Source: Lachnospiraceae bacterium (GTDB lineage: Bacteria; Bacillota; Clostridia; Oscillospirales; CAG-272). From it: a stretch of DNA of 64,000 bases. The stretch lies in NCBI GenBank assembly GCA_024404495.1, contig JAKSPT010000008.1, positions 1 to 64,000 of the forward strand, written 5' to 3'. A model generated the notes under the pieces. It was not told where the DNA came from and ran no database searches. It worked only from the letters and a program-made list of their open reading frames with translations. How positions within the stretch are numbered: the first letter of the stretch is position 1; each line of letters begins with the position of its first letter. The translations under genes were made by a program, and so were the position numbers. Below are positions 44,243 to 54,793 of this stretch, one piece after another.

Positions 44243-44881
44243 ATGAATATCATTTTTCTGGGCGCTCCCGGTGCGGGCAAAGGTACGCAGGCGGAAAACG
44301 TTTCCAACAAGTACAATATCCCGGCGATTTCTACCGGAGCGATTATCAGAGAATCCATCAAGAACGGGACCGAAATGGGTCTGGCTGCCAAGTCCTTTAC
44401 CGAGGCGGGCAAGCTGGTTCCCGACGAGGTCGTGATCGGGATCATCAAGGAACGCCTTGCCAAGGACGACTGCAAGGGCGGCTTCATCCTTGACGGTTTC
44501 CCGAGAACCGTTCCGCAGGCGGAAGCGCTTGACCGTATGGGCGTCGCCATCGACATGGTGATCTCCATCGAGGTCGCCGACGAAGCGATCGTCGAGCGTA
44601 TGAGCGGCCGCCGCGTGTGCCCGGACTGCGGCGCATCCTACCACCTCAGCTACAAGCCCGCGGGGGACGGGATCCACTGTGATTCCTGCGGCGCGGCGCT
44701 CGTCACCCGTAAGGATGACCTGCCCGAGGTCGTTCTCGACAGACTCCACGTCTATCATGAACAGACCGAGCCCCTGAAGGACTACTACGCCGGTACCGGC
44801 AAGCTCAAGACGGTCATCGGTCAGATCGAAGTGGCTGACACCACGCGTCTTACCTTCGAGGCAATCGAAGGCGGCAGATAA
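44243..44881 (+). CDS. adk: Adenylate kinase, zinc-LID type
   Basis: 212 aa. P-loop GAPGAGKGT at 7-15, DGFPRTVPQAEAL, and a LID domain with CPDCG (about 129) and CDSCG (about 149), a Gram-positive zinc site. The usual STGDMLR reads STGAIIRE here, still keeping the Arg that contacts AMP. Converts AMP and ATP to two ADP. Confidence 0.96.
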   Translation: MNIIFLGAPGAGKGTQAENVSNKYNIPAISTGAIIRESIKNGTEMGLAAKSFTEAGKLVPDEVVIGIIKERLAKDDCKGGFILDGFPRTVPQAEALDRMGVAIDMVISIEVADEAIVERMSGRRVCPDCGASYHLSYKPAGDGIHCDSCGAALVTRKDDLPEVVLDRLHVYHEQTEPLKDYYAGTGKLKTVIGQIEVADTTRLTFEAIEGGR

Positions 44882-44882
44882 C

Positions 44883-45644
44883 ATGATCCATCTCAAGAAC
44901 AAAGAACAAATCAGCTTGATGCGGGAAGCCGGACGTATCACCGGCGAGGCGCTGCTCGTCGCGAGGGAACTCGTGAAGGAGGGCGTCTCCACGAAGCAGA
45001 TCGACACCGCCATCCGCTCCTATATCGAACGGTGCGGCGCGAAGCCGACCTTCCTCGGATACGGCGGTTTCCCCGCGTCCGCCTGCATTTCGGTCAACGA
45101 CGAGGTGATCCACGGGATCCCCTCCGCCGACCGGATCCTGCAGGAGGGGGATCTTGTCAAGATCGACACCGGCGCGACCTTCAAGGGCTTCGTCGGCGAC
45201 AGCGCAAACACGTTCCCGGTCGGAAAGGTGAACGAGACGGCTGAAAAGCTGATGCTCGCCGCCAAAGAAGGCTTTTACCGCGGCGTCAGTCAGGTAAAGG
45301 AAGGAAACCGGATCGGTGACGTCGGCGCGGCGATCGAGGGCAAGGTCAGCGAATACGGATTCACCGTGCTCCGCAGATACGTGGGACACGGAGTGGGCAG
45401 GGATATGCACGAGGACCCGGACGTGCCGAACTACGGAACTCCCGGAAGAGGCGCGAGACTGGTAAACGGCATGACCATTGCCATTGAGCCCATGGTGAGC
45501 GCGGGCGCTCCCGACGTGTACGAGATGCCGAACGGCTGGACCGTACGCACGAAGGACGGCAGCCTCGCGTCGCACTACGAGCACACGATAGCACTGACGG
45601 AGGAAGGCGTGATCCTTCTGACGAAGGTGGAAGATGATTTGTGA
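44883..45644 (+). CDS. map: Methionine aminopeptidase, type I
   Basis: 253 aa, the core length without a zinc-finger N-terminus. Metal ligands lie in KIDTGATFKGFVGDSANTF (two Asp), GHGVGRDMHEDP (His), IAIEPMVS (Glu) and YEHTIALTE (Glu). Removes initiator methionine. Starts one base after the adk stop. Confidence 0.97.
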   Translation: MIHLKNKEQISLMREAGRITGEALLVARELVKEGVSTKQIDTAIRSYIERCGAKPTFLGYGGFPASACISVNDEVIHGIPSADRILQEGDLVKIDTGATFKGFVGDSANTFPVGKVNETAEKLMLAAKEGFYRGVSQVKEGNRIGDVGAAIEGKVSEYGFTVLRRYVGHGVGRDMHEDPDVPNYGTPGRGARLVNGMTIAIEPMVSAGAPDVYEMPNGWTVRTKDGSLASHYEHTIALTEEGVILLTKVEDDL

Positions 45645-45668
45645 TGAAACCTGAATGGAGGGATTCTT

Positions 45669-45887
45669 CTGTCTAAAGATGACGTGATCGAATTTGAGGG
45701 TGTGGTCCTTGAAGCACTGCCGAATACGCAGTTCAAGGTGCAGCTCCCCAACGGACATACCGTGATTGCCCATATTTCGGGCAAGCTTAGAATGAACTAT
45801 ATCTGGATCCTGCCCGGTGATAAGGTTACCGTCGAGGTCTCGGTTTACGACCTGACGAAGGGCCGCATTACCTGGCGCGCCAAATAA
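45669..45887 (+). CDS. infA: Translation initiation factor IF-1, probable CTG start
   Basis: 72 aa if it begins at CTG 45669, which gives the standard start (M)[16 protein letters not shown] at 45657-45662 sits 6 nt before it. The first conventional in-frame start is GTG 45684, which would remove SKDD and lie 21 nt from the ribosome site; an in-frame ATT at 45663 adjoins the site and is too close. OB fold with [15 protein letters not shown]-type strand and [20 protein letters not shown]-1 blocks the A site during initiation. Confidence 0.9.
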   Translation: MSKDDVIEFEGVVLEALPNTQFKVQLPNGHTVIAHISGKLRMNYIWILPGDKVTVEVSVYDLTKGRITWRAK

Positions 45888-45905
45888 GAAAGGAATGGTA
45901 ATAAA

Positions 45906-46019
45906 ATGAAAGTTAAGCCATCCGTTAAGAAAATTTGTGAAAAGTGCAAGATCATCAAGCGCAAGGGCGTTGTCATGGTGATCTGCGAAAATCCCAAGCA
46001 CAAGCAGAGACAGGGCTAA
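45906..46019 (+). CDS. rpmJ: 50S ribosomal protein L36, zinc form
   Basis: 37 aa: [20 protein letters not shown] then [17 protein letters not shown]. The C-x2-C, later C and H pattern binds one zinc ion. AAAGGAATGG precedes the ATG. Smallest gene in the cluster. Confidence 0.97.
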   Translation: MKVKPSVKKICEKCKIIKRKGVVMVICENPKHKQRQG

Positions 46020-46040
46020 TCAGAGAGAGGTGAATAAAGA

Positions 46041-46409
46041 ATGGCTCGTATTGCAGGCGTTGATATTCCGAACCAGAAGCGCGTTGAGATCGCTTTGACC
46101 TATATCTACGGCATCGGCCTGAAAAGCTCCCAGGCGATCCTCGCCGCTACCGGTATCAATCCCGATACCCGCGCGAAGGACCTGACCGAGGACGATATCG
46201 CCAAGCTCCGTGAGGAAATTGAAAACAATTACCACGTGGAAGGCGACCTCCGCAGAGACGTCGGTCTTGACATCAAGAGAATGGTTGAGATCAACTGCTA
46301 TCGCGGAACCAGACACCGTAAGGGTCTGCCCGTCAGAGGACAGAGAACCAAAACCAACGCGAGAACCAGAAAGGGTCCCGCTAAGACCATCGCGAATAAG
46401 AAGAAGTAA
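46041..46409 (+). CDS. rpsM: 30S ribosomal protein S13
   Basis: 122 aa. [34 protein letters not shown], and the basic tail with [19 protein letters not shown]-type sequence. Head protein contacting P-site tRNA. Begins the alpha-type part of the cluster. Confidence 0.98.
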   Translation: MARIAGVDIPNQKRVEIALTYIYGIGLKSSQAILAATGINPDTRAKDLTEDDIAKLREEIENNYHVEGDLRRDVGLDIKRMVEINCYRGTRHRKGLPVRGQRTKTNARTRKGPAKTIANKKK

Positions 46410-46425
46410 GGGGTGACGGAATAAA

Positions 46426-46836
<411 letters not shown>

Positions 46837-46853
46837 TCAGGAGGGAATGTAAC

Positions 46854-47480
46854 ATGGCAAGATATACCGGTCCCGCGTGCAAGCTTTGCCGCAGAGAGGG
46901 AACCAAGCTTTTCCTGAAGGGCGACCGCTGCCTTTCCGGCAAGTGCGCTCTTGACAGACGTCCCAATGTTCCCGGTCCTCACACCGCGAACAGAAAGGCT
47001 CCGAAAGAATACGGTATGCAGCTTCGTGAGAAGCAGAAGGCAAGAAGATACTACGGCGTCCTTGAAAAGCAGTTCAAGGGCTACTACGAGAAGGCCGAGA
47101 AGATGGAAGGCATCACCGGTGAAAACCTGCTGATCCTCCTGGAGCGCCGTCTTGACAACGTAGTTTACAGAATGGGCATGGCAGACAGCCGCAGAGAAGC
47201 CCGTCAGCTCGTGATCCACGGTCACTTCCGTCTCAACGGTCAGAAGGTCAACGTTCCTTCCATGATCGTCCGTGCCGGTGACGTCGTCACTCTGAGAGAG
47301 GCGAGCCGTTCCAGCGAGAAGTTCAAGACCCTGATCGAAGGGCTGAACACCAGAGTGATCCCGAAATGGATCGACCTTGACAAGGATCAGGTCATCGCGA
47401 AGATCAACGCGCTTCCCACAAGAGAAGACGTCGACTTCCCGTTCGAGGAGCATCTCATTGTCGAGCTTTACTCCAAATAA
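46854..47480 (+). CDS. rpsD: 30S ribosomal protein S4, zinc form
   Basis: 208 aa from ATG 46854 (GGAGGG before it; a longer frame to 46806 overlaps rpsK). N-terminal CKLCRREG and CLSGKC likely hold zinc. The S4 RNA-binding domain has [18 protein letters not shown]4 starts 16S assembly and autoregulates its operon in some bacteria. In Bacillus subtilis rpsD lies elsewhere, here it is in the cluster. Confidence 0.97.
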   Translation: MARYTGPACKLCRREGTKLFLKGDRCLSGKCALDRRPNVPGPHTANRKAPKEYGMQLREKQKARRYYGVLEKQFKGYYEKAEKMEGITGENLLILLERRLDNVVYRMGMADSRREARQLVIHGHFRLNGQKVNVPSMIVRAGDVVTLREASRSSEKFKTLIEGLNTRVIPKWIDLDKDQVIAKINALPTREDVDFPFEEHLIVELYSK

Positions 47481-47567
47481 TCCGCACCCGAACGCTGCTG
47501 AACGGGTCACCGGACGGCAGCAACTGGTTTGTTTAGCCGTAAACAATGAAACAGGAGGGTATTTTTC

Positions 47568-48518
47568 ATGATAGAAATAGAGAAGCCTAATATTACCACC
47601 GTCAATCTCAGCGAAGACGGGAGACAGGGCAAGTTCGTGATCGAGCCTCTCGAAAGAGGTTACGCGACGACGCTCGGCAACTCCCTCAGACGTGTGCTCC
47701 TCAGCTCGCTCCCCGGCGTTGCGGTCATGAGCATCAAGATCGACGGTGTGCTTCACGAAATCTCTACCATACCCGGAGTTAAGGAAGACGTTTGCGAGAT
47801 CGTTCTGAATGTGAAAGGAATCATCGCGAAGCTGCACTCCGACGGTCCCAAGACCGTTATGATTGATATGACCGGTCCGTGCAACGTGACGGCGGGCGAT
47901 ATCAAGCAGGACAGCGATATTGAGATTCTGAACCCTGACCTTCACATCGCAACCGTGGAAGAGAGCACCAGATTCTACATGGAGCTCACCTTCGCTCACG
48001 GAAGAGGATATGTTACCCAGGAGAAGAACAAGCAGAATAACCCTGCCGCGATCGGCGTGATCTACACCGATTCGATCTATTCTCCCGTGTATAACGTAAG
48101 CTATACTGCGGAAAACACCCGTGTCGGAAGCAATACGGACTATGACAAGCTGACGCTTGAGGTCCTTACCAACGGCACGATCTCCGCCAAGGAATCCATA
48201 TCTCTCGCAGCCAAGATTCTCAACGAGCATCTCAACTTGTTCGTGAATTTGTCGGACGAGGCAATTACCGCGGAAATCATGGTGGAACGCGAAGAGACCA
48301 TCAAAGAAAAGGTCCTTGAGATGACCATTGAGGAACTTGACATGTCCGTTCGCAGCTTCAACTGTCTGAAGAGAGCGGGCATTGACACCGTCGAGGATCT
48401 GACCAACAAGACCGAAGAGGAAATGATCCGTGTCAGAAACCTCGGCAAAAAATCCTTGGAAGAGGTTATCCAGAAGCTCCATTCGCTGGGTCTGGAACTC
48501 AAAAAGGAAGAAGAATAA
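47568..48518 (+). CDS. rpoA: DNA-directed RNA polymerase subunit alpha
   Basis: 316 aa. N-terminal dimer domain with [22 protein letters not shown] and GVKEDV, and C-terminal domain (about 245-316) with [20 protein letters not shown] and LGKKSLEEV, the part that contacts UP elements. AGGAGG upstream. An 87-bp gap separates it from rpsD. Confidence 0.98.
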   Translation: MIEIEKPNITTVNLSEDGRQGKFVIEPLERGYATTLGNSLRRVLLSSLPGVAVMSIKIDGVLHEISTIPGVKEDVCEIVLNVKGIIAKLHSDGPKTVMIDMTGPCNVTAGDIKQDSDIEILNPDLHIATVEESTRFYMELTFAHGRGYVTQEKNKQNNPAAIGVIYTDSIYSPVYNVSYTAENTRVGSNTDYDKLTLEVLTNGTISAKESISLAAKILNEHLNLFVNLSDEAITAEIMVEREETIKEKVLEMTIEELDMSVRSFNCLKRAGIDTVEDLTNKTEEEMIRVRNLGKKSLEEVIQKLHSLGLELKKEEE

Positions 48519-48582
48519 TGATAGCGGCACGCTTACGGTCGGAACCGTGAGCGGCGCCGTACACTAAAGGAGGTATTTCACA

Positions 48583-49014
48583 ATGCCAGGAACCAGAAAG
48601 CTCGGCCGCACCACCGCGCACCGTATGTCCATGCTCCGCGGTCTCGTTACCTATCTGCTTGACCACGGTCAGATCGAGACGACGGTCACCCGCGCGAAGG
48701 AAGTTCGCAGCCTCGCTGAAAAAATGATCACCCTCGGAAAAGAGAACACCCTCGCTTCCCGCCGTCAGGCACTTGCGTTCATCACCGACGAAACCGTCGT
48801 GAAGAAGCTCTTTACCGAGATCGCTCCCGCTTACGCGGAGAGAAACGGCGGTTATACCGCCATCTACAAGATCGGTCCCCGTCTCGGCGACGCCGCTGAA
48901 ATGGCGATCATCAAGCTCGTCGGCTTCGAGCCCGCCAAGGACGATAAGAAGGCCGACAAGAAGAAGGCAGAAGCTCCGAAGGAAGAAGCTCCCGCCGCTG
49001 AGGAAAACAAGTAA
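48583..49014 (+). CDS. rplQ: 50S ribosomal protein L17
   Basis: 143 aa. [20 protein letters not shown] and the [14 protein letters not shown]-like [18 protein letters not shown], then [15 protein letters not shown]. The last 25 residues are a Lys/Ala/Glu-rich tail ([16 protein letters not shown]) found in some Clostridia. Last gene of the cluster. An ABC ECF transporter, common next, is absent. Confidence 0.97.
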   Translation: MPGTRKLGRTTAHRMSMLRGLVTYLLDHGQIETTVTRAKEVRSLAEKMITLGKENTLASRRQALAFITDETVVKKLFTEIAPAYAERNGGYTAIYKIGPRLGDAAEMAIIKLVGFEPAKDDKKADKKKAEAPKEEAPAAEENK

Positions 49015-49028
49015 TTTTCCCGATAACG

Positions 49029-49066
49029 ACCGCCGTACCCCGAAAGGGTGCGGCGGTTTTTCTTCT
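49029..49066 (+). terminator. Terminator of the ribosomal cluster
   Basis: ACCGCCGTACCC (49029-49040) pairs with GGGTGCGGCGGT (49046-49057), followed by TTTTTCTTC. Confidence 0.9.
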
Positions 49067-49120
49067 TTTTCCGACAGCGGGGGAGCCGGGTCGGCACGGT
49101 CCCGGCGGCGATTTTGCCCC

Positions 49121-49149
49121 TTTACAAAAGAGAAAAGATGGTATATAAT
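49121..49149 (+). promoter_or_regulatory. SigA-type promoter next to the 49.15-kb element
   Basis: TTTACA at 49121-49126, 17-bp spacer, TATAAT at 49144-49149. The element's left end begins 3 bp after the -10, so the start point would fall inside the element. Confidence 0.65.
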
Positions 49150-49151
49150 AA

Positions 49152-49315
49152 AGGGGACCTCTGAAAATTCATCGCGCACCGAATCGACGGAATCTTTTCC
49201 GTCATTCGTCACAAAAATTCTTCGCAGAGATTGCCATTATGCGTGCGAATTTTTGTTTAGACTGACGAAAAATCTTCTCGCCGCTCGGCACACGCTGAAT
49301 ATTCAGAGGTCCCCT
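49152..49315. mobile_element. Putative non-autonomous mobile element (MITE-like, 164 bp)
   Basis: Terminal inverted repeats of 20 bp (49152-49171 and 49296-49315) match at 19 positions, beginning AGGGGACCTCTGAA. Inside, ACAAAAATTC and GAATTTTTGT form a second inverted pair around 49211-49256. No coding frame. It fills most of the 320-bp gap between rplQ and the SLOG gene. Confidence 0.75.
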
Positions 49316-49334
49316 AAAAAAGGCAGGTGACGGC

Positions 49335-49892
49335 ATGAACGTGGATTATATCGCGCAGGCGGGCAGAGAACGCTGCTGCGCTTTTACGGGGCACCGTGTC
49401 ATTGCGCGGGACCGTTACCCTGCTCTTGCCGGAAGGGTCTCGGAAACCGTCCGGTGGCTGTATTACGAAAAGGACGTCCGGGTCTTTCTGACCGGCGCCG
49501 CGCTCGGCTTCGATACCGTCGCCGCGATCGCCGTTCTGAATCTGAAGCGCGAGCTGGAGGGACTGCGACTCGCCGCCGTCATCCCCTGCCCGGAGCAGGG
49601 GCAGGGCTGGAGCGAGGCACAGCTCGGGCAGTATCGCTCGGTGCTGGCGGGCGCGGATCAGGTGATCGAGACCGCGAACCGGTACTATACGGGCTGTATG
49701 CTCGAAAGAAACCGGTATCTCGTCGATCACGCGGCGTATCTCGTATCGTACTACGACGGGAACGGGAAGGGCGGCACGGCTTATACCGTGAACTACGCCG
49801 CGAAAAAGGAGATCACGATCCTGCCGCTTTTTGAAGGAACGTGCGGCGCGGCGGGAAAAACGGAAATAACGCTTTTTGACGAGCCGGAATAA
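49335..49892 (+). CDS. SLOG-family protein (DUF1273/YpsA-like)
   Basis: 185 aa. CAFTGHR near the start and FLTGAALGFDTVAAIAV with LAAVIPCPEQGQGW match the YpsA/DUF1273 branch of the SLOG nucleotide-binding superfamily. Relatives are proposed to bind nucleotide-type ligands; the ligand here is unknown. AGGTGA is upstream of the ATG. Promoter may be that at 49121-49149 read through the short element. Confidence 0.83.
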   Translation: MNVDYIAQAGRERCCAFTGHRVIARDRYPALAGRVSETVRWLYYEKDVRVFLTGAALGFDTVAAIAVLNLKRELEGLRLAAVIPCPEQGQGWSEAQLGQYRSVLAGADQVIETANRYYTGCMLERNRYLVDHAAYLVSYYDGNGKGGTAYTVNYAAKKEITILPLFEGTCGAAGKTEITLFDEPE

Positions 49893-49907
49893 CGGAGGAA
49901 AAAGAGA

Positions 49908-50549
49908 ATGATGAAAAAACGGTTCGCGGCGCTGCTTGCGGCGCTGCTGACGGTCGTAACGGTGCTCTGCGCCGGATCCTGCCGGAAGGAGCCCGAGATC
50001 CCGGGTCTGACCGACGGGGAAGCAAAGGAAATACTCGGGGAGTTGCTGCCGACCGCGAGGGAGATCATGCGCGCCGCGTACGGCGAGGGGCTGCTCCCCG
50101 TGGAGGGCTCCGAGGCAAAATCGGCGGGACCGGGCGCGTTTTTCCCGGTCAGGGAAGGCGAGGCGTTCGGCTCGGTCGAGGCGATGAAGCAGGCGGCGGG
50201 CAGCGTCTTTTCCGCCTCTTATCTCCGCGACACGCTGTACGTTCTGCTCTTTGAGGGGTATTACCGCTCCGAAGAGGAGACCGGCGAGGAGGACGAAACG
50301 GTAGTGACCGGCAATATCACGCCGCGCTACGTCGAGGAAAACGGCGTATTGATGGTCGATCTGAACTACGAGAATCACGGCGCGATCGCCGAGCCGATCC
50401 CCACGACGGCAAGGGTCGTTTCGGGAAACGGCTCCGCGGTCAAGGTCGAGATCGCCTACCTGCTGAACGGCACGCAGGCGGAAAAGCCGATGCGGATCGG
50501 TCTCGTGCTCGAAAACGGGAAATGGGTCCTTGACGGACCGGTATTCTGA
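49908..50549 (+). CDS. Predicted lipoprotein, function unknown
   Basis: 213 aa. Signal segment of about 20 residues ending in LCAGSC (lipobox, Cys about 25), then a mixed globular region with a Glu-rich loop ([14 protein letters not shown]) and an immunoglobulin-like or DUF-type end ([15 protein letters not shown]). The end resembles small secreted NTF2-like domains, but this is weak. GGAGG precedes the ATG. Confidence 0.7.
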   Translation: MMKKRFAALLAALLTVVTVLCAGSCRKEPEIPGLTDGEAKEILGELLPTAREIMRAAYGEGLLPVEGSEAKSAGPGAFFPVREGEAFGSVEAMKQAAGSVFSASYLRDTLYVLLFEGYYRSEEETGEEDETVVTGNITPRYVEENGVLMVDLNYENHGAIAEPIPTTARVVSGNGSAVKVEIAYLLNGTQAEKPMRIGLVLENGKWVLDGPVF

Positions 50550-50596
50550 AGCTCCGGAACGTGCGGGAGCAATCAACGAAAGGGCGTGACGCCGGA

Positions 50597-51106
50597 ATGA
50601 GAACCGTGGAATTATATACCGACGGCGCGTGCAGCGGCAATCCCGGTCCGGGCGGCTGGGGCGCGATCCTCGTCTATACCGACCGGATGGGTGTCCGGCA
50701 CGAAAAAGAGCTTTCGGGCGGGGAAGAGAGCACGACCAACAACCGGATGGAGCTGATGGCGGCGATCTCGGGTCTGGAGGCGCTGAAGGAGCCCTGCGAG
50801 GTGCTCCTGACCTCCGATTCCCGCTACGTGATCGACGGGCTGACCAAGGGATGGGCAAGGAGCTGGCGGGCGCACGGCTGGATCAAAGCCGACAAAAAGC
50901 CCGCGCTGAACGCCGATCTCTGGGAGCGTCTGCTCGACTTGACAGAAACGCACCGGGTGCGGTACGAGTGGGTCAAGGGACACGAGGGGCATCCCTATAA
51001 CGAAAGATGCGACCGCCTCGCGGTCGGACAGTATCGGAAAACGGACGAAGAAGGCGTCGGAGCGTCCGAAGGAGAAGCCGACGCGGCAGGAAGTGAAATG
51101 AAATGA
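50597..51106 (+). CDS. rnhA: Ribonuclease HI
   Basis: 169 aa from ATG 50597. Catalytic set: D9 in [11 protein letters not shown], Glu in NRMELMA, Asp in TSDSRYV, and late Asp in NERCDRLA. It cleaves RNA in RNA-DNA hybrids. The C-terminus has about 20 extra Glu/Gly/Ala residues. Overlaps the next start by 4 bp. Confidence 0.95.
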   Translation: MRTVELYTDGACSGNPGPGGWGAILVYTDRMGVRHEKELSGGEESTTNNRMELMAAISGLEALKEPCEVLLTSDSRYVIDGLTKGWARSWRAHGWIKADKKPALNADLWERLLDLTETHRVRYEWVKGHEGHPYNERCDRLAVGQYRKTDEEGVGASEGEADAAGSEMK

Positions 51107-53130
51107 CGACGATTCTGAACGCGGAGCTGTGGCTGCTGCCGATTTTGATCCTGATCCCTTTTCTCATCGTTTTCTGCGTTTTGGGCGCGAAGCGCGGTCC
51201 CGCGCGGGCGCTGATCTCGGTCGGGGCAACGCTGCTTTCGACCGCCGCGGCGTATTTTCTCGCGAAACTGCTTTCCCGTGCCGCCGCCTCCCGGATCGGA
51301 CCGGTTTTGGGGTCTGCCGCGGATATCGGGAAAGTGCTTTCGGTTGATCCCGGATTCTTTTCCGCGGAAAGCCTGACCGGGGTTCTGGAATCGGTCGCGT
51401 CGGCGCTGATGAAGCCGGTTTTCTTCGTGCCGGTGCTTCTGATCACGGCGCTGATCGTCAAGGTGACGGTTTCGGTTTTGTGCAGGAAAATGGAAAAGCC
51501 GGAGAGCGGCGGTCAGCGTTTTGCCGGCGTTCTGATCTCGGCGTGCGACGCGGTGCTTCTTCTGCTGCTTCTGAACCTCCCGCTGTACGGGACGCTGAAT
51601 CTGATCGGCAGGGTGTCGGAGCCCGTCCTCCGTTACGCGGAGGCGGAAAACACGGTCCCGGAGGACGCCGCGCGATTCGCCGACCTGATCAGGAAAAACG
51701 GAATGGTCCGGCTGTACGGCAGCCCGGTGTGCGAAAAAGCCTTCGACCTTCTGACCTCCTTCCGTTACGACGGCAGGATGAATTCTCTCGGCAGATTTGC
51801 GAAAGACGGCAGCACGGCAGCCGTCCGGTTTTCCGGTCTGAACGCCGACAGCTCTCCCGACGAGATCGCCGCGGCGCTGGCGGAGGGGAAGCTGCTTGTG
51901 GAAAAGCATCCCTTCGTTTCCGACTATGCCCTCGACCTGCTCGCGTCGGTACCGGATGATCCGGAAATGCCCTATCTGAAACCGTTCCGATCGTTTGCCG
52001 AAGAGACGAGGAACTCCGGAAACCGGCAGGAAAACGTCGGCGCGCTCCTTTCCGCCGTGATGCGGGTGATCGGGACCGGAAACGAAATGAACGATTTCCG
52101 CGCGATCGCCGAAAACGACGCGCTGATCGACGGGATCGTGTCGGATATCAACTCGACGAAAGAACTTTCGACGCTGAAAAACGATCTGATCGCCCTTTTC
52201 CTCGAACAGACGCTCGGAGAGAATATGCCGGAGGCAATGAAAAGCCTGACCGACGGCTTTCGCCCGCTGACGGGGGACGAGATCGAAAAAGAAGCGCGTT
52301 CTTTCCGGCTGATCCTTTCCGCCGCTGCTTCCGCGTCGGAAGGAAAAGAGAAAATCGGAGCGGACGCGGCGGCAGACCTGATCGAAGGGCTTGCCCGTCA
52401 TCCGCTGATCGGACCGGAAAAGACGGTAGACGTGATCACCGATCTGATCCGCTCGCAGGGCGGCACGATGGAGATCATTTCCGGCAGCAGTGCGATGGAC
52501 GGCGTCAGAGAGGCGCTGACCGATACCGTGACCTCCGGGATCGAGGGAGGCTTCCGGTCTTATCTGGATTCGGTCTCGAACGCGGCGGAGGCAATGTCTG
52601 CGGTCGGAGACGGGGAAGCGGACAGCGAAGCGATGGAAAAACTGCTCGGTTCGGATCCCGTCGTGCTGAGAACGCTGAAAAAAAGCGTGACGCCCGATCT
52701 TCTGACCGCGGTCGGCGTGCCGGAGGAGCTTTCGGCGAAGCTCGGCGGACTGTTTGAGGTGCTGTTTGACGAGATGGCGGCGGCGTCCGAACGGGGCGCC
52801 GATACCGGAAAGGAAGCGGAAGCCATCACGGACGTGATGAGCGTGCTTGTCAACGCCGATGCCGCGGGTGCGAAGACCCTGACCGACGTGATCCCGGCTC
52901 CGGAAAGGCTTTTTGATCGGGTACTCGGCTCCGGGGTCCTGACGGCAACGCTGAACCGGTTGGTGCGGGACGAAAACGGTGCTTTCGTAAGCGACCCGCT
53001 CGGGTGCTTCGGCACGATGTCCGGAGAAGCGAAAAACGAGCTGAAGGAACGGCTTGAAAAGTACGGTATCGACAAGCCCGGTGCTTCCGAAGGCATCAAA
53101 GAACTGAAATACTTCTTCGGGATCGCGTGA
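51103..53130 (+). CDS. Large membrane protein with CvpA-like N-terminus, function unknown
   Basis: 675 aa. Four hydrophobic segments in the first 170 residues (about 7-30, 33-57, 105-127, 145-165) with a [17 protein letters not shown] stretch like CvpA family proteins. The remaining 500 residues are a largely helical, Asp/Glu/Ala-rich extracytoplasmic or cytoplasmic domain without a recognised motif. Possibly fused to rnhA translation by ATGA overlap. Ends before a terminator. Confidence 0.7.
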   Translation: MTTILNAELWLLPILILIPFLIVFCVLGAKRGPARALISVGATLLSTAAAYFLAKLLSRAAASRIGPVLGSAADIGKVLSVDPGFFSAESLTGVLESVASALMKPVFFVPVLLITALIVKVTVSVLCRKMEKPESGGQRFAGVLISACDAVLLLLLLNLPLYGTLNLIGRVSEPVLRYAEAENTVPEDAARFADLIRKNGMVRLYGSPVCEKAFDLLTSFRYDGRMNSLGRFAKDGSTAAVRFSGLNADSSPDEIAAALAEGKLLVEKHPFVSDYALDLLASVPDDPEMPYLKPFRSFAEETRNSGNRQENVGALLSAVMRVIGTGNEMNDFRAIAENDALIDGIVSDINSTKELSTLKNDLIALFLEQTLGENMPEAMKSLTDGFRPLTGDEIEKEARSFRLILSAAASASEGKEKIGADAAADLIEGLARHPLIGPEKTVDVITDLIRSQGGTMEIISGSSAMDGVREALTDTVTSGIEGGFRSYLDSVSNAAEAMSAVGDGEADSEAMEKLLGSDPVVLRTLKKSVTPDLLTAVGVPEELSAKLGGLFEVLFDEMAAASERGADTGKEAEAITDVMSVLVNADAAGAKTLTDVIPAPERLFDRVLGSGVLTATLNRLVRDENGAFVSDPLGCFGTMSGEAKNELKERLEKYGIDKPGASEGIKELKYFFGIA

Positions 53131-53141
53131 AAACGCAAAAG

Positions 53142-53175
53142 AGGCTGCCGCATGTCAGTGCGGCAGCCTTTTTTA
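53142..53175. terminator. Terminator between convergent genes
   Basis: AGGCTGCCGCA (53142-53152) pairs with TGCGGCAGCCT (53159-53169), followed by six T on the plus strand. Confidence 0.88.
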
Positions 53176-53206
53176 CGTTATGCGGGCATTCGGAACGGGA
53201 TCCGGT

Positions 53207-53980
53207 TCAGTACAGAGCCGTGCCCTCCCAGTCCTCGGGCTTGGGGAAGCCCATGATCTTCGCGACGGTGGGCGCGATATCCATGATGGAGGCGGGATGC
53301 GGAAACGCGGAGCCGGGTGCGAAATCCTTGCCGAGAGCGATGAGCGGGATGGTCATATCCTCGGGGATATCGGCGCCGTGGCCTCTGCCGTGACCGCCGT
53401 GGTCGGCGGTGATGAAGACCGAGTAGGAGGCGGGCAGGGAAGCGACGATGTCGTCGATGCACGCGGAGGCGTTTTTCACCGTTTCGAGATATTCGGGGCT
53501 CATCCAGCCGTATTTGTGACCCTTTTCATCGGTTTCACCGAGATAGAGGAAAACGAAATCGGGTTCCGCTTTCGCGATATACGCCTTCGCGGCGTCGGTG
53601 AGAAGGCGGTCGGAATCCTCGTTCGCGTGGAGATTGATGTAGAGCGAATAAGCGCAGTTCCCGGGGCTGCCGAGGTCGCGGAGCTGCTCCCAGTTATAGA
53701 ACATGGCGTTTTTGGAGCCTGCCCACGCCGACGCCTGCAGGATGCCGGGCAGCGGGCGGACCATCGAGTGCCAGGTGTTGTCGAAGATGCCGTGGCGGTC
53801 GGAGGGGACCGAGTAGAAGAGGGAGGTGTGGCAGGGGAGGGTGATCGAGGGCATGATCGTATGCGCGGCGAAGTCGGAGGCACCCTTTTTCGCAAGGTCG
53901 GGCAGCGCGGTCGAGCCGCAGCTCATCACGCCGTCGGGACGCATACCGTCAACGAGGATCAGAAGAACTTTGTTTTCCAT
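53207..53980 (-). CDS. Type I phosphodiesterase / nucleotide pyrophosphatase family protein
   Basis: 257 aa alkaline-phosphatase superfamily. LILVDGMRPDG with metal Asp near the start, PSITLPCHTSLF holds the nucleophile-type Thr, GETDEKGHKYG and ITADHGGHGRGH give the later metal ligands. No signal peptide, so cytoplasmic. Substrate unknown. Stands alone, diverging from efp. Confidence 0.9.
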   Translation of the reverse strand: MENKVLLILVDGMRPDGVMSCGSTALPDLAKKGASDFAAHTIMPSITLPCHTSLFYSVPSDRHGIFDNTWHSMVRPLPGILQASAWAGSKNAMFYNWEQLRDLGSPGNCAYSLYINLHANEDSDRLLTDAAKAYIAKAEPDFVFLYLGETDEKGHKYGWMSPEYLETVKNASACIDDIVASLPASYSVFITADHGGHGRGHGADIPEDMTIPLIALGKDFAPGSAFPHPASIMDIAPTVAKIMGFPKPEDWEGTALY

Positions 53981-54124
53981 AATGTCTATCCTTTCCGTTC
54001 GGAAATATCCGCTTTCAGTATAGCACGGAACCGCCGAAAAAGCAAGGGCTTCCCGCAGAACACGGAAAAAACCGCGTTTTGCGAAAAAAACCTTGATTTT
54101 TCAAAAGAAAATCGAAAAAAGGTC

Positions 54125-54169
54125 TTGCAAAATATTGAAAGTTGCGGTAAAATAAACTGTAACTATAAT
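54125..54169 (+). promoter_or_regulatory. Overlapping SigA-type promoters for efp
   Basis: First: TTGCAA 54125-54130, 17-bp spacer, TAAAAT 54148-54153. Second: TTGCGG 54142-54147, 16-bp spacer, TATAAT 54164-54169. A third TATAAT lies at about 54171. GGAGGA follows before the efp ATG. Confidence 0.7.
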
Positions 54170-54208
54170 GTATAATGTAGTAATATCTTTTTTGGAGGAA
54201 TCAATATT

Positions 54209-54766
54209 ATGGTAGTAGCCGGCGATTTCAAGAACGGCCTTACGTTTGAAATGGAAGGTCAGGTCATGCAGGTCATCGAGTTCCAGCACGTGAAACCGGG
54301 CAAGGGCGCGGCGTTCGTCCGCACCAAGCTCAAGAACGTCATTTCCGGAGCCGTGATCGAAAAGACCTTCAGCCCGACCGACAAATTCGAGAACGCTTAC
54401 GTTGAGCGTAAAGAGATGCAGTATCTCTACAACGACGGCGATCTGTGGTATTTCATGGATATGGAATCCTACGAGCAGATCCCCGTTTCGTCCGACCTCC
54501 TCGGCGACAACTTCAAGTTCGTCAAGGAAGAAATGATGTGCAAGCTGATGTCCTACAAGGGCAAGGTCTTTGCCGTTGAGCCCCCCATGTTCGTTGAACT
54601 GGTCGTCACCGACACCGAGCCCGGCTTCAAGGGCGATACCGCTACCGGTACCACCAAGCCCGCTACCCTCGAGACCGGTGCGCAGATCAAGGTCCCGCTC
54701 TTCATTGATATCGGCACCAAGATCCGCATCGACACCCGTACCGGAGAGTATCTGGAACGTGCCTGA
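54209..54766 (+). CDS. efp: Elongation factor P
   Basis: 185 aa, normal length. [31 protein letters not shown] puts the tip Lys at residue 32; the C-terminal [22 protein letters not shown]-type end is diagnostic. It rescues ribosomes stalled at polyproline. No EpmA-like or EarP-like modifying gene is seen nearby, so the modification is not known. Confidence 0.97.
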   Translation: MVVAGDFKNGLTFEMEGQVMQVIEFQHVKPGKGAAFVRTKLKNVISGAVIEKTFSPTDKFENAYVERKEMQYLYNDGDLWYFMDMESYEQIPVSSDLLGDNFKFVKEEMMCKLMSYKGKVFAVEPPMFVELVVTDTEPGFKGDTATGTTKPATLETGAQIKVPLFIDIGTKIRIDTRTGEYLERA

Positions 54767-54793
54767 GCCCCAACCGGGAGAAGGAGAACAGAG

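Noticed and set aside
42254-45013. 919-aa open frame on the minus strand opposite rpmD, rplO, secY and adk
   Set aside because: Antisense shadow of highly conserved genes; no start signal or motif.
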